Positions 1 to 9,639 of a stretch of 64,000 nt of DNA are shown in pieces. A program made the translations under genes and the position numbers. The stretch is from assembly GCA_020847695.1 (NCBI GenBank), contig JADLBP010000187.1, positions 1 through 64,000 of the forward strand. Reading direction: 5' to 3'. The notes under the pieces are model-generated. The model saw nothing but the letters and a program-made list of their open reading frames with translations. It ran no database searches and was not told the origin of the DNA. Within the stretch, counting starts at the first letter, position 1. Every line of letters begins with the position of its first letter. Source of the DNA: Planctomycetota bacterium. Lineage in GTDB: Bacteria > Planctomycetota > UBA1135 > GCA-002686595.

Positions 1-250
1 ATCGACAGGGTCCGGACCCACCGCCGGGCTCGATAGCTGGGCGCTCGCGCGCGCCAGCTCACTTCTTATACACCTTTCGCGCGCCGAACGTGCGCGCGGC
101 GTCCGAGGCGTCGCGCGCGTGACGCGGTCGAGCCCGCCGAGCCCGGCGATCTCGAGCGCCGCGCTCGCCTGAGCTTCGCCGCGAGGGGCGCGCCGTCTCG
201 CGTCTCGCCTCGCGCGCTCGACCCTTCGCGCGTTCGCCGAGCGCGGGGCA

Positions 251-340
<90 letters not shown>

Positions 341-342
<2 letters not shown>

Positions 343-427
343 ACGTGCGGCGTCTCACGACGCCGCGGTCCACGTGCGGCGTCTCACGACGCCGCGGTCC
401 ACGTGCGGCGCCTGACGGCACCGCGGT
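341..427. repeat. 3 x 29-bp tandem repeat, each with an internal hairpin (GGCGTC-TCAC-GACGCC)
   Basis: Copies 341-369 and 370-398 identical (ccacgtgcggcgtctcacgacgccgcggt); 399-427 diverged. Confidence 0.9.
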
Positions 428-519
428 TCCTGCGCGGCGCTCGAAGCGCGCCGCCGATCGACACGCGCCGCCGTCGCGGCGCGCGGCCGCCCGGCGCGCA
501 CGCCGAACGGCTGTGAAAA

Positions 520-609
520 TGGCGGAGAGGAAGGGATTTGAACCCCTGGTACCCGTGAGGGCACACCGGTTTTCGAAACCGGCCCATTCAGCCGCTCTGG
601 CACCTCTCC
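520..609 (-). tRNA. tRNA-Ser(CGA), CCA encoded
   Basis: Reverse complement GGAGAGGTGCCAGAGCGGCTGAATGGGCCGGTTTCGAAAACCGG...GGTTCAAATCCCTTCCTCTCCGCCA. Confidence 0.95.
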
Positions 610-613
610 GCTC

Positions 614-744
614 TGGTTCCGCTCGCCGCTCGCAACGCGAACGGCGTGGTTCCGTTCGCCGATCGCTACACGAACGGCGTGGTTCCGCTGCCGATCGCTG
701 CACGAGCGACGTGGCTTCGCTCGCCGCTCGCGGGGCGAGCGGCG
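614..744. repeat. 4 x ~33-bp degenerate tandem repeat with internal inverted repeats
   Basis: Copies at 614-646, 647-679, 680-711, 712-744 (tggttccgytcgccgmtcg...cgarcggcg). Confidence 0.85.
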
Positions 745-789
745 TGTTCCATGGACGCGGACCCACGGCCGACTGGCCGTGCTCCGCGG

Positions 790-1377
790 TCAGGAGCCTT
801 CGGGGCTCCCGCGCTTCTTGCGAAAGAACGATTGCAAGAGCTCGCGCGCCTCGTCGGCGCACACGCCCTCGTGGATCTCGGACTGGTGGTTGGCGCGTTC
901 GTCGCTGAGCACGTGGCCCAGCGAGGCGCAGCCTCCGAACTTCGGGTCGCGCACCGCCCACACGACGCGCTTGACGCGGGCGTGCAGCAGCGCGCCGGCG
1001 CACATGAAGCACGGCTCGACCGTCGTGAACACCTCGGCGTCGACCAGGCGAGCGACGCCCAGCGTCCGCGCGGCGCGCGACAGCGCGAGCAGCTCCGCGT
1101 GGTTCGTCGGGTCGGTGTGCGTCCGGGTCAGGTTGTGCGCGGCGGCGATCACGCGGTCGCCGATCACCACCACCGCGCCGATCGGCACCTCGTCGAGGCG
1201 CTCCGCGGCGCGGGCCTCGTCGAGCGCGATCCGCATGAAGCGCTGGTCGCGAGCGAGCTGCGAGTCGCCGCCGACTCCGCCCGCGGACGCCGCGCTCACC
1301 GAGCTGCTCCCGATGGGCTCAGCGGCAACGCGCGCGCGCGGCGCGAAGGTGTCGGGTTGGGCTCCCAAGGTGTGCAC
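790..1377 (-). CDS. tadA: tRNA-specific adenosine deaminase TadA (start uncertain, N-terminal extension)
   Basis: Zn-deaminase motifs NHAE and PCFMCAG; FMRIALDEARAAERLDEVPIGAVVV. Confidence 0.9.
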   Translation of the reverse strand: MHTLGAQPDTFAPRARVAAEPIGSSSVSAASAGGVGGDSQLARDQRFMRIALDEARAAERLDEVPIGAVVVIGDRVIAAAHNLTRTHTDPTNHAELLALSRAARTLGVARLVDAEVFTTVEPCFMCAGALLHARVKRVVWAVRDPKFGGCASLGHVLSDERANHQSEIHEGVCADEARELLQSFFRKKRGSPEGS

Positions 1378-1511
1378 GGGCGTGTGCTCGGGGTTGGGCT
1401 CGGGAGAGACGGGCGGACTCGGTGCGGGGTCGTTGGAGCTTCCGGTGCGCTCACCGGAACGTTCGCCGACGAGGCTCGCGGCGGTGGGCGGCGTGCTCGT
1501 CGGCGTGTGCT

Positions 1512-1588
1512 TGGTACACCCAATAGGACTCGAACCTATAACCTTCTGATCCGTAGTCAGATGCTCTATCCAATTGAGCTATGGGTGC
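1512..1588 (-). tRNA. tRNA-Arg(ACG), CCA encoded
   Basis: Reverse complement GCACCCATAGCTCAATTGGATAGAGCATCTGACTACGGATCAGAAGGTTATAGGTTCGAGTCCTATTGGGTGTACCA. Confidence 0.95.
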
Positions 1589-1699
1589 GTGAGGGGCGAC
1601 CTATGTAGCCGCGCTCCCACCCCCTGTCAAGGCGAGCGCGCGTCCGACGACCGCCACGGACGCATGGACACCGCCCCCGCGAGGATTAGGCTGGCGCGC

Positions 1700-2716
1700 A
1701 TGTCCGAAAAGCGTGTCCCCCAGCATCTGATCCGTCTGAACGATCTGTCGCCCCAGCAAGTCGACGACTTGCTCGAGCTCTCCACGCGCCTGAAGCGCAA
1801 GGGCACGCGCGCGGAGCTCGCCGGCCGCACCGTCGGCCTGCTGTTCTTCCGCGGGTCTTTGCGCACCCGCGCGTCGTTCGAGGCCGCGATGGTGCAGCTC
1901 GGCGGCAACACGATCAACCTGACCGCCGCGAGCGACTTCTGGGACCTCGAGGTCCGCGAAGGCGCGGTGATGGACGGGCGCGCGCCCGAGCACATCCGCG
2001 ACGCGGCGGCGGTGCTCTCCTCCTACGTCAACGCGCTCGCGATCCGGCCGAAGCCCGCCGGACGCTCGTGGGCGGAGGATCGCAAGGACAGCGAGATCCG
2101 CTCGTGGGCCGATCACGCCCGCGTGCCGGTGATCAACATGGAGAGCGCGCTGTGGCACCCGCTGCAGGCGCTCGCCGACCTGCTGACGTTGCGCGAGACG
2201 CTCGGCGACGTGCGCGGCAAGCGCCTGTCGGTCGTGTGGACGCACTCGCCGACTCCGGCGACGCCGGCGGTCGTCCATTCGCTCGTCCACGGCGCCGTGC
2301 GCGCCGGGATGCACGTGCGCGTCGCGCACCCGCAGGGGTACGAGCTCGACACCCAGGTGCTCGAGGAAGTCTCCACGCTCGCGAAGACGAGCGGCGGCAG
2401 CTTCGAAACCGGTCTTCCGTTGGTCGAGGGCGTGCGCGGCTCGCACGTCGTGTACGCGCGCTCGTGGGAGTCGCTCGAGGACTACGGCAACCCGACGCTC
2501 GCCGCGAGCCGACGCTCGCGCCAGCAGGGTTGGGCGGTCGACGAGCGCTTGATGGCGCAAGGCGCGGACGCGCGGCTGATGCACGCGATGCCGGTGCGGC
2601 GCAACCTCGAGGTCACCGACGAAGTGCTCGACGGACCGCGCAGCCTGATCGTGCAACAAGCGGAGAACCGACTGCACTCGCAGAAGGCGCTGCTGACGCA
2701 CATGCTGCGCGGCTGA
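1700..2716 (+). CDS. N-acetyl/N-succinylornithine carbamoyltransferase-like
   Basis: Transcarbamylase fold motifs SLRTR, HPLQALADL, MHAMPVRRNLEVTDEV (acylornithine type rather than canonical STRTR/HPCQ/HCLP). Confidence 0.8.
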   Translation: MSEKRVPQHLIRLNDLSPQQVDDLLELSTRLKRKGTRAELAGRTVGLLFFRGSLRTRASFEAAMVQLGGNTINLTAASDFWDLEVREGAVMDGRAPEHIRDAAAVLSSYVNALAIRPKPAGRSWAEDRKDSEIRSWADHARVPVINMESALWHPLQALADLLTLRETLGDVRGKRLSVVWTHSPTPATPAVVHSLVHGAVRAGMHVRVAHPQGYELDTQVLEEVSTLAKTSGGSFETGLPLVEGVRGSHVVYARSWESLEDYGNPTLAASRRSRQQGWAVDERLMAQGADARLMHAMPVRRNLEVTDEVLDGPRSLIVQQAENRLHSQKALLTHMLRG

Positions 2717-2739
2717 GCGCGACGACGGAGTCCGGCGAA

Positions 2740-2757
2740 CGCCGCGCTTCCGCGGCG
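2740..2757 (+). terminator. Hairpin CGCCGCG-CTTC-CGCGGCG between carbamoyltransferase and dnaE
   Basis: Perfect 7-bp stem, 4-nt loop, no T tract. Confidence 0.4.
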
Positions 2758-2796
2758 AGCGCGAGCTAGGATGCGCGCCCCCAACGAGGAGCGCGC

Positions 2797-5700
2797 ATGT
2801 CGGAACCGGACTTCGTACACCTTCACGTCCACTCCGAGTATAGCCTGCTCGACGGCGCGAACCGCATCGGCGACCTGGTCAAGGCGTGCACACAGGACAA
2901 GCAGCACGCGATCGCGCTGACCGACCACGGCAACATGTTCGGCGCGATGGAGCTCTACCAGACGGCGAGCTCGTCGGGCATCAAGCCGATCCTCGGGTGC
3001 GAGGTGTACCTCGCGAAGAAGTCGCGCAAGGAGCCGCACAACAAGAAGGACAACGGCTACCACCACCTGACGCTGCTCGCGCGCAACGAGCGCGGCTACA
3101 AGAACCTGCTCGACATCTGCTCGACCGCGTACACCGAGGGCTACCACTTCCGGCCGCGGATCGACAAGGAGTACCTCGCGAGCCATGCCGAAGGGCTCGC
3201 CTGCCTCTCCGGTTGCCTCGCCGGTGAGATCAACCAGCACTTCTTGCGCGACGAGGACGCGAAGGCCGAGGAGCTCGCCTCGACGTTCCGCGACTTGTTC
3301 GGCAAGGAACACTTCTGGCTCGAGCTGCAGCGCAACGGCATCGACATCCAGGCGAAGGCCAACGAGGCGCTGGTGCGGCTCGCGCAGCGCACCGCGATCC
3401 CGCTGATCGCGACCAACGACATCCACTACCTGCGGCAGGAGGACTGCCACGCGCAGGACGTGCTGCTCTGCATCAACACGCAGGCGAAGCGCGCGGAGAA
3501 GAACCGCTTCCGCTTCGACACGGACACGCTGTTCTTCCGCACGCGCAAGGAGATGGGCGAGATCTTCCGCGATCTGCCCCACGCGCTCTCGGCGACGATG
3601 GACGTCGCGAACCAGGTCGAGCTGAAGCTCGAGTTCGGCAAGTACCACGTGCCGCTGTTCCACACCGGGACGAGCGAGACGCCGACCGCGTTGCTCGACC
3701 GTTTGTGCGAGGAAGGCCTGCTGCGCCTCTATGGCGCCGATCCCGCGGGCGTCGCGAAGGCGCGCGAGCGCATCGAGCACGAGAAGCGCGTCATCCGCCA
3801 GATGGGCTTCGAGTCGTACTTCCTGATCGTGTGGGACCTGATCCGCTGGGCGCGCGACCACGGCATCCCGGTCGGTCCGGGCCGCGGCTCGGCGGCGGGC
3901 TCCGCGGTCGCCTACGTGCTCGGCATCACGCAGATCGATCCGCTGCGCTACGACCTGCTGTTCGAGCGCTTCCTGAACAGCGCGCGCGTGTCGATGCCCG
4001 ACATCGACATCGACTTCTGCATGGACGGCCGCGAACGCGTGCTGCAGTACACCCGCGAGCGCTATGGGCAAGCGAACGTCGCGCAGATCGTGACGTTCGG
4101 GACGATGGCCTCGCGCACGGTCGTGCGCGACGTCGGGCGAGTGCTCGACGTGCCGCTGAAGGACGTCGATCGCATCGCGAAGAAGATCCCGGCGGGGCCG
4201 AACGCGCCGTCGCTCGAGGAAGCGCTCGAGAAGGACAAGGACCTGGCCGCCATCCGCAAGGAGCGGCCGGAGTTCGAGGAGCTCTTCGAGTTCTCGAAGA
4301 AGCTCGAAGGCCTCGCGCGACACATCTCGACCCACGCGGCGGGCGTCGTCATCTCGCCGCGGCCGCTGATCGAGTTCGTGCCGCTCTGCACGCACGACGG
4401 CGAGGTCGCGACGCAGTGGCCGGCGAAGCAGCTCGAGGATCTCGGGCTGCTGAAGATGGACTACCTCGGGCTGCGCACGCTGACGATCCTCGCGCGCGCG
4501 CTCGTGAACATCGAGAAGCGCGGCGGCACGGCGCCCGACCTCTTGCACCTGCCCGAGGGCGACCCCGCGACGTACCGCATGCTGATCGCGGGCGACACGG
4601 AAGGCGTGTTCCAGCTCGAATCCGACGGGATGAAGAAGCTGCTCGCGCGGATCAAGCCCGACTGCTTCGAGGACCTGATCGCGATCCTCGCGCTGTACCG
4701 CCCGGGCCCGCTCGAGTCGGGCATGATCGACATGTTCGTCCGCCGCAAGCACGGCGAGGAAGCGATCGAGTACCCCCACCCGCTGGTCGAGCCGATCCTC
4801 AAGGACACGTACGGGTGCATCGTCTACCAGGAGCAGGTGATGCTGATCGCCTCGAGCCTGGGCGGCTTCTCGCTGAACGAAGCCGACAACCTGCGCAAGG
4901 CCATGGGCAAGAAGAAGCCCGAGATCATGGCCAAGTACGCGGACCAGTTCGTGTCCGGCGCGGTGAAGAACGGCGCGACCGCGCACGTCGCGCAGGCGAT
5001 CTGGGACAACATCGTCAAGTTCGGCGGCTACGGCTTCAACAAGTCGCACTCGACCGCCTACGCGCTGATCACGTATCAGACCGCGTATCTCAAGGCGAAC
5101 CACCGAGCGGCGTTCCTCGCGGCGAACCTGTCGTGCGAAATGTCGAACACCGACAAGGTCAAGGCCTTCTGGGACGACGCACGGCGCGCGAAGGTCGAGA
5201 TCCACGGTCCGGACCTGCGGTCCTCGCGCTGGACGTTCGAGTGCGAGGGTGACGGCGTGCGCTACGGGCTCGGTGCGATCAAGGGCACCGGCGAGCGCGC
5301 CATCGAGAACCTGCTCGCCGCGCGTGACGCGCTGCAGAAGGAGCGCTTGCCGATCGGGATGCACGAGCTCTGCGCGCGCGTCGATTCGAGCGAAGTGCCG
5401 AGGCTGTGCTGGGAAGCGCTGATCAAGGCCGGCGCGCTCGACTTCAGCGGCGTCAACCGCGGGGTGCTCGTCCACCAGCTCGACTCCGCGCTCGCGGAGG
5501 GCTCGCGCCTCGCGGCGGACCGCAAGGCGGGACAGGGCTCGCTGTTCGGCGGACCCGCGGAGCCGGCGCCCGCGAAGCACGGACTCGGCGGGCCGAACGA
5601 CGACGCACACGCCTGGACGCGCGCGGAGACGCTGCGCGCGGAGCGCGAGGCGCTCGGCTTCTACCTCTCGGGTCACCCACTCGAGGAACGCGCGGGGCTC

Positions 5701-6264
5701 TTCGCGTTGCTCTCGACCGTGCGCACCAGCGAGCTCGCGACGCGCTCCGGCGGCAGCGAGCTCACGATCGCGGGCCTGGTCGTCGGCTTCTCGGAGCTGA
5801 TCGTGAAGTCCGGCTCGCTCGCCGGTCGCAAGATGGCTCGCTTCCGACTCGAGGACCTCGAAGGCTCGGTCGCGGTCACCGTGTTCCCGCGCACGCTCGA
5901 AGCGCAACAGGGCCGCCTCGCCGAAGACACGGTGATCGTCGCGCGCGCGAAGCTCGAGGAGCACTCCGAGGAGCCCGCGCTGATCCTCGAAGAGGCGTTG
6001 TCGATCGACGAGGCGCTCAAGCGCTTCGACGGCGGCCTGGTCGTCGAGCTCGAGCCCACCGATCGCGAACGGCTCGCGGAGCTCAAGTCCGCGTTCGCGT
6101 CCTCGCCCGGCAAGAGCCCGGTGTGGTTCCTCGTCAACGGCGACGACGGCTACCTGCGCCGCGTCCGCGCGTCGAAGGACCACGCCGTGACGATCACGCC
6201 GGACCTCGCCGAGAAGGTCCACGGACTGCTGGGCCGCGGACGCCTGCGGCTCGCTCGGATCTGA
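2797..6264 (+). CDS. dnaE: DNA polymerase III subunit alpha
   Basis: 1155 aa; PHP domain HLHVHSEYSLLDG/TDHGNMFG, PGRGSAAGSAVAY, MPDIDIDFCMDGRE, GFNKSHSTAYA. Confidence 0.97.
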   Translation: MSEPDFVHLHVHSEYSLLDGANRIGDLVKACTQDKQHAIALTDHGNMFGAMELYQTASSSGIKPILGCEVYLAKKSRKEPHNKKDNGYHHLTLLARNERGYKNLLDICSTAYTEGYHFRPRIDKEYLASHAEGLACLSGCLAGEINQHFLRDEDAKAEELASTFRDLFGKEHFWLELQRNGIDIQAKANEALVRLAQRTAIPLIATNDIHYLRQEDCHAQDVLLCINTQAKRAEKNRFRFDTDTLFFRTRKEMGEIFRDLPHALSATMDVANQVELKLEFGKYHVPLFHTGTSETPTALLDRLCEEGLLRLYGADPAGVAKARERIEHEKRVIRQMGFESYFLIVWDLIRWARDHGIPVGPGRGSAAGSAVAYVLGITQIDPLRYDLLFERFLNSARVSMPDIDIDFCMDGRERVLQYTRERYGQANVAQIVTFGTMASRTVVRDVGRVLDVPLKDVDRIAKKIPAGPNAPSLEEALEKDKDLAAIRKERPEFEELFEFSKKLEGLARHISTHAAGVVISPRPLIEFVPLCTHDGEVATQWPAKQLEDLGLLKMDYLGLRTLTILARALVNIEKRGGTAPDLLHLPEGDPATYRMLIAGDTEGVFQLESDGMKKLLARIKPDCFEDLIAILALYRPGPLESGMIDMFVRRKHGEEAIEYPHPLVEPILKDTYGCIVYQEQVMLIASSLGGFSLNEADNLRKAMGKKKPEIMAKYADQFVSGAVKNGATAHVAQAIWDNIVKFGGYGFNKSHSTAYALITYQTAYLKANHRAAFLAANLSCEMSNTDKVKAFWDDARRAKVEIHGPDLRSSRWTFECEGDGVRYGLGAIKGTGERAIENLLAARDALQKERLPIGMHELCARVDSSEVPRLCWEALIKAGALDFSGVNRGVLVHQLDSALAEGSRLAADRKAGQGSLFGGPAEPAPAKHGLGGPNDDAHAWTRAETLRAEREALGFYLSGHPLEERAGLFALLSTVRTSELATRSGGSELTIAGLVVGFSELIVKSGSLAGRKMARFRLEDLEGSVAVTVFPRTLEAQQGRLAEDTVIVARAKLEEHSEEPALILEEALSIDEALKRFDGGLVVELEPTDRERLAELKSAFASSPGKSPVWFLVNGDDGYLRRVRASKDHAVTITPDLAEKVHGLLGRGRLRLARI

Positions 6265-6330
6265 GCGATCCGCGCGGAACCCCACGGCGAAGCGCGCTCC
6301 GTTATCCTGGCGCGTCGCCCGCGGGCGCGC

Positions 6331-6897
6331 ATGGATCGACCCGACTGCAACCCCTCCGCCGCCGCAACGGAGCGCGACCCTGTCGCTTCCGGGAAGCTCT
6401 TCGCGCTGCTCTATGACGATCTCCGGTGCACCGCCCGGCGGCTGTTCCGCGCCGCGCCCTGGAACAGCGACCTCCAAACCACTGCGCTCGTCCACGAAGC
6501 GTGGATCCGTTTGGGACCCGAGGGTGAGCAACGGTTCGCCGCACAGCGGGCGTTCGTCGTCGCGATCACCAAGACCATGCGGTCGATCCTGGTCGACAGC
6601 GCGCGGAGCCAGGGACGGATCAAGCGCGGAGGCGATCGCGTGCGCGAGCCGCTCGACGACGTGCTCGCCGTCTACGAAGCGTCGGGGACCCACGTGCTCG
6701 ACCTGTGCGAGGCGCTCGCGGCGTTGGCGGCGATCGACGTCGAGCTCGCGGAGCTCGCCGAACTCCACTTGATCGGCGGGCTCGGGCTCGACGACATCGC
6801 GCTGCTGCGGGCGGAACCGCGCGCGCGGGTCGCGCGGGACTGGGATGCCGCGCGGCGCTGGCTCGCGCGACGGATGCGACGCGGGGAAGACGCGTGA
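6331..6897 (+). CDS. ECF-type sigma factor (Sig-70_X6-like family)
   Basis: LFALLYDDLRCTARRLFR...LQTTALVHEAWIRL...MRSILVDSAR...RDWDAARRWL. Confidence 0.85.
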   Translation: MDRPDCNPSAAATERDPVASGKLFALLYDDLRCTARRLFRAAPWNSDLQTTALVHEAWIRLGPEGEQRFAAQRAFVVAITKTMRSILVDSARSQGRIKRGGDRVREPLDDVLAVYEASGTHVLDLCEALAALAAIDVELAELAELHLIGGLGLDDIALLRAEPRARVARDWDAARRWLARRMRRGEDA

Positions 6898-9578
6898 ACG
6901 CGAAGCGCGTCCTGCAGCTCCTGCGCGCGGCGTTGGAGGTGCCCCACGCGGACCGCGCGGCGTGGATCGACTCGCACTGCGCCGACGACCCCGCGACCGC
7001 CGCCGAGCTACGCGCGTTGCTCGCCGAGGATGCCGAACGCGGCGCTTCGTCCTCCGCGATGGACTCGCTCGCCGCTCGCATCGCGACGGACGCGGGCCCG
7101 GTCGATCTCTCGGGCACGACGCTCGGCGAGTTCCGCCTGGTCGCACGCGTCGGCGAAGGCGGCTCCGCGATCGTGTACGTCGCCGAGCACGAACGACTCG
7201 GGCGGCGCGTGGCTCTCAAGCTGATGCGCCGCGCATGGACGCTTCGTTCCGGTGAAGCGAACTTCCGGCACGAGGCCCGCGCGCTCGCGCGGCTCCGTCA
7301 CGAGCACGTCGCGGTCGTCTACGACTACGGGTTGCACACGTCGCAGGATCCGCTCGGGCGTGCGCACTCCGTTCCGTGGCTCGCCGTCGAGCTCGTCGAA
7401 GACGCTCGGCCGATCTTCGTCGTCGCACGCGACGCGCCGCTCGATCGCAAGGTCGAGCTGCTCGTGCAGGCCTGTCGCGGACTCGCCGCGGCTCACCAGG
7501 CGTTGATCGAGCACGGAGACGTCAGCTCCGCGAACGTGCTGGTCGACCGGAACGGTCGCGTCAAAGTCGTCGACTTCGGGCTCGCACGGCTCGAAGCCGA
7601 AGTCGGCGAACGCACGTCGACCGCCGTCTGCGGCAATCTGCCGTACCTCGCGCCCGAACTGCTCCAGGCCCGCGACGATCAGCCGATCTCGAGCGCGCGC
7701 CGCGACGTGTTCTCCTTCGGGATGGTGATGCTCGAGGTGTTGTCCGGGGTGCCGGCGACCGAGCTGAGGGGCGCGACTTCGGAACTCGCCGAGTTCGGGC
7801 GCCGCGAAGTGCCTCGGCTGGACCGCGTGGCGCCATCCTTGCCGAAGGATCTCGCGTGGATCGTCGCCAAGGCGACCGCGTTGGACCCCGCCACGCGCTA
7901 CCGCAGCGCGGACCTCGTGCTCGACGATCTCGAACGCTTCCAGCGCGACGAACCGGTCTCCGTCGGCGCGCGCGAGTGGAGCTACATCGCTCGGAAGTTC
8001 GCCGCGCGCCACCCGTGGCACATCGCGACCGTCGTCGCCGCGATCACCGCGCTGGGCATCAGCGGTTCCTGGGGCATCGATCACCTGAACGCCGCGGAGC
8101 GGGATCGCATGAACTCGGCGTACATGCTGACGCTCGAGAGGCTCATGTCCGGGATCATCGGGGCGTTCGATCCGTCGGGCGAGTCCGCCGAGCCGCTGCG
8201 CCTCGATCCGAACGACCGGCCGCTGCTCCGAATCCACCGCGACCAGCTGATCGAGAGCGAAGTCGGCGACGCCGAGCGACTGATCGGATTGCTCGCTCGC
8301 ATCGGCAACACGCTCCGGGCCCGCGGCGACTTCGAAGACGCCGAGCCCGCGCTGCGCCGTGCGTCCGAGCTCGCCGTCGAGCACTTCGGTGAGGACAGCC
8401 GAGCGTGGGCGGAGCGCGAGCACGATCTCGCGATCCTCGCTCACGCGCGCGAGCACCTCACCGTCGCCGAGCCGCACCTGCGCGCGGCCTACTCGACCCT
8501 CGAGCGGCTCGCGGGCGCCGCCGCGGATCGAACGCGGCACATGCGCGACGACCTCGCGGAGCTGCTGATGGTCGAGCCCGCGAGGTGGGACGAGGCGGAG
8601 GCACTGCTGCGCGCGAACGTCGAGCTGACCGCCGCCGCTCCGGCCAAGGAACATGCGCGCGCCTGGCAGCGGCTCGGGACGTTCTTCCTCGTCTCGCATC
8701 GGCTCGACGCCGCGGCGGACGCGATCGACCGGGGCACGCTCGACGAGCTCGACCCGGCTCTCGCCGCCGAGCGCCGTGCGGCGGCCTGGGTGTTGCGCGG
8801 CAAGCTCGCGATCGCGAGGAGCGACTGGCCGACCGCGCGAGCCACCTTCGGCGAGGGCGTCGCGGCGTGGAAAGAAGTCGGAGCGCGCGGCCTGCTCAAG
8901 GCCGCCGATGCCCAGTTCGGGATCGCGCATGCACTGGCCGCGGAAGAGCGGATGGAAGAGCGACTCGCGTGCGTCCGCGACTCGATCGCGATCTACGCGA
9001 AGTTGCTCGACGACGATCATCCGCTGGCGCTGATCGCGCGCGCGAACCTCGCGGACGTGCTCTCCGCGGCCGGGCACAGGGAGGAGTGCTTCGTGGTGCT
9101 CGACGAGTTCCTCGCATCGATCGATCGCAAGTTCGGACCGAACAGTCGGCGCGCGATGCGCGAGTCTGTCGTGGCCGTGGAATGGTTGCTCCGCGACGGC
9201 TCGGCTCGCGAAGCGAGTTGCTACCTCGCGCAAGCGCTCGATGCGCGGCGGCGCGGCGGCCTCCCGCTCGATCACGATGCCGCACGCGCGGCGCACGCCG
9301 CGTACGGGGTCCGCGCCGCGCTCGGCGACCGCGAGGGTGCGCTGCGGTGGGCGCTCACGGCGGCGGTGCTGACGCGCGCCAATGCGTCCGCGACCGAGAG
9401 CGCGCATCTCGATGCCCTCGCGGACGTCTGCGCCTCCGCCGCGGCGCTCGGCCGACGCGAGCTGACGCTGGCGGCCGCGAACGCGCTCGCGCGGAAGTCC
9501 TGGACGTCGCCCGAGCGGGCCGCTGCGGCAGATGCGATCGCGAGGACTCGCCGCGCGGAAGCCTTGGCGATGCGTTGA
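6894..9578 (+). CDS. Serine/threonine protein kinase with TM segment and C-terminal TPR-like region; GTG start overlapping the sigma stop
   Basis: VALKLM, HGDVSSANVLV, VDFGLA, YLAPELL, DVFSFG; GTGA overlap at 6894-6897. Confidence 0.85.
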   Translation: MNAKRVLQLLRAALEVPHADRAAWIDSHCADDPATAAELRALLAEDAERGASSSAMDSLAARIATDAGPVDLSGTTLGEFRLVARVGEGGSAIVYVAEHERLGRRVALKLMRRAWTLRSGEANFRHEARALARLRHEHVAVVYDYGLHTSQDPLGRAHSVPWLAVELVEDARPIFVVARDAPLDRKVELLVQACRGLAAAHQALIEHGDVSSANVLVDRNGRVKVVDFGLARLEAEVGERTSTAVCGNLPYLAPELLQARDDQPISSARRDVFSFGMVMLEVLSGVPATELRGATSELAEFGRREVPRLDRVAPSLPKDLAWIVAKATALDPATRYRSADLVLDDLERFQRDEPVSVGAREWSYIARKFAARHPWHIATVVAAITALGISGSWGIDHLNAAERDRMNSAYMLTLERLMSGIIGAFDPSGESAEPLRLDPNDRPLLRIHRDQLIESEVGDAERLIGLLARIGNTLRARGDFEDAEPALRRASELAVEHFGEDSRAWAEREHDLAILAHAREHLTVAEPHLRAAYSTLERLAGAAADRTRHMRDDLAELLMVEPARWDEAEALLRANVELTAAAPAKEHARAWQRLGTFFLVSHRLDAAADAIDRGTLDELDPALAAERRAAAWVLRGKLAIARSDWPTARATFGEGVAAWKEVGARGLLKAADAQFGIAHALAAEERMEERLACVRDSIAIYAKLLDDDHPLALIARANLADVLSAAGHREECFVVLDEFLASIDRKFGPNSRRAMRESVVAVEWLLRDGSAREASCYLAQALDARRRGGLPLDHDAARAAHAAYGVRAALGDREGALRWALTAAVLTRANASATESAHLDALADVCASAAALGRRELTLAAANALARKSWTSPERAAAADAIARTRRAEALAMR

Positions 9579-9585
9579 CAAGCGA

Positions 9586-9616
9586 GCGGGCGACGCGCTC
9601 GCAGCGCATCGCCCGC
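9586..9616. terminator. Bidirectional hairpin between convergent kinase and rplQ
   Basis: GCGGGCGA...TCGCCCGC with nested GCGC/GCGC. Confidence 0.5.
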
Positions 9617-9639
9617 CCGTGAACTCGACCCGGCGTCCG

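Noticed and set aside
2482-7146. 1554-aa minus-strand ORF
   Set aside because: Antisense to dnaE and sigma/kinase genes; Arg/Ala/Glu-rich shadow ORF typical of high-GC DNA, no domain recognisable.
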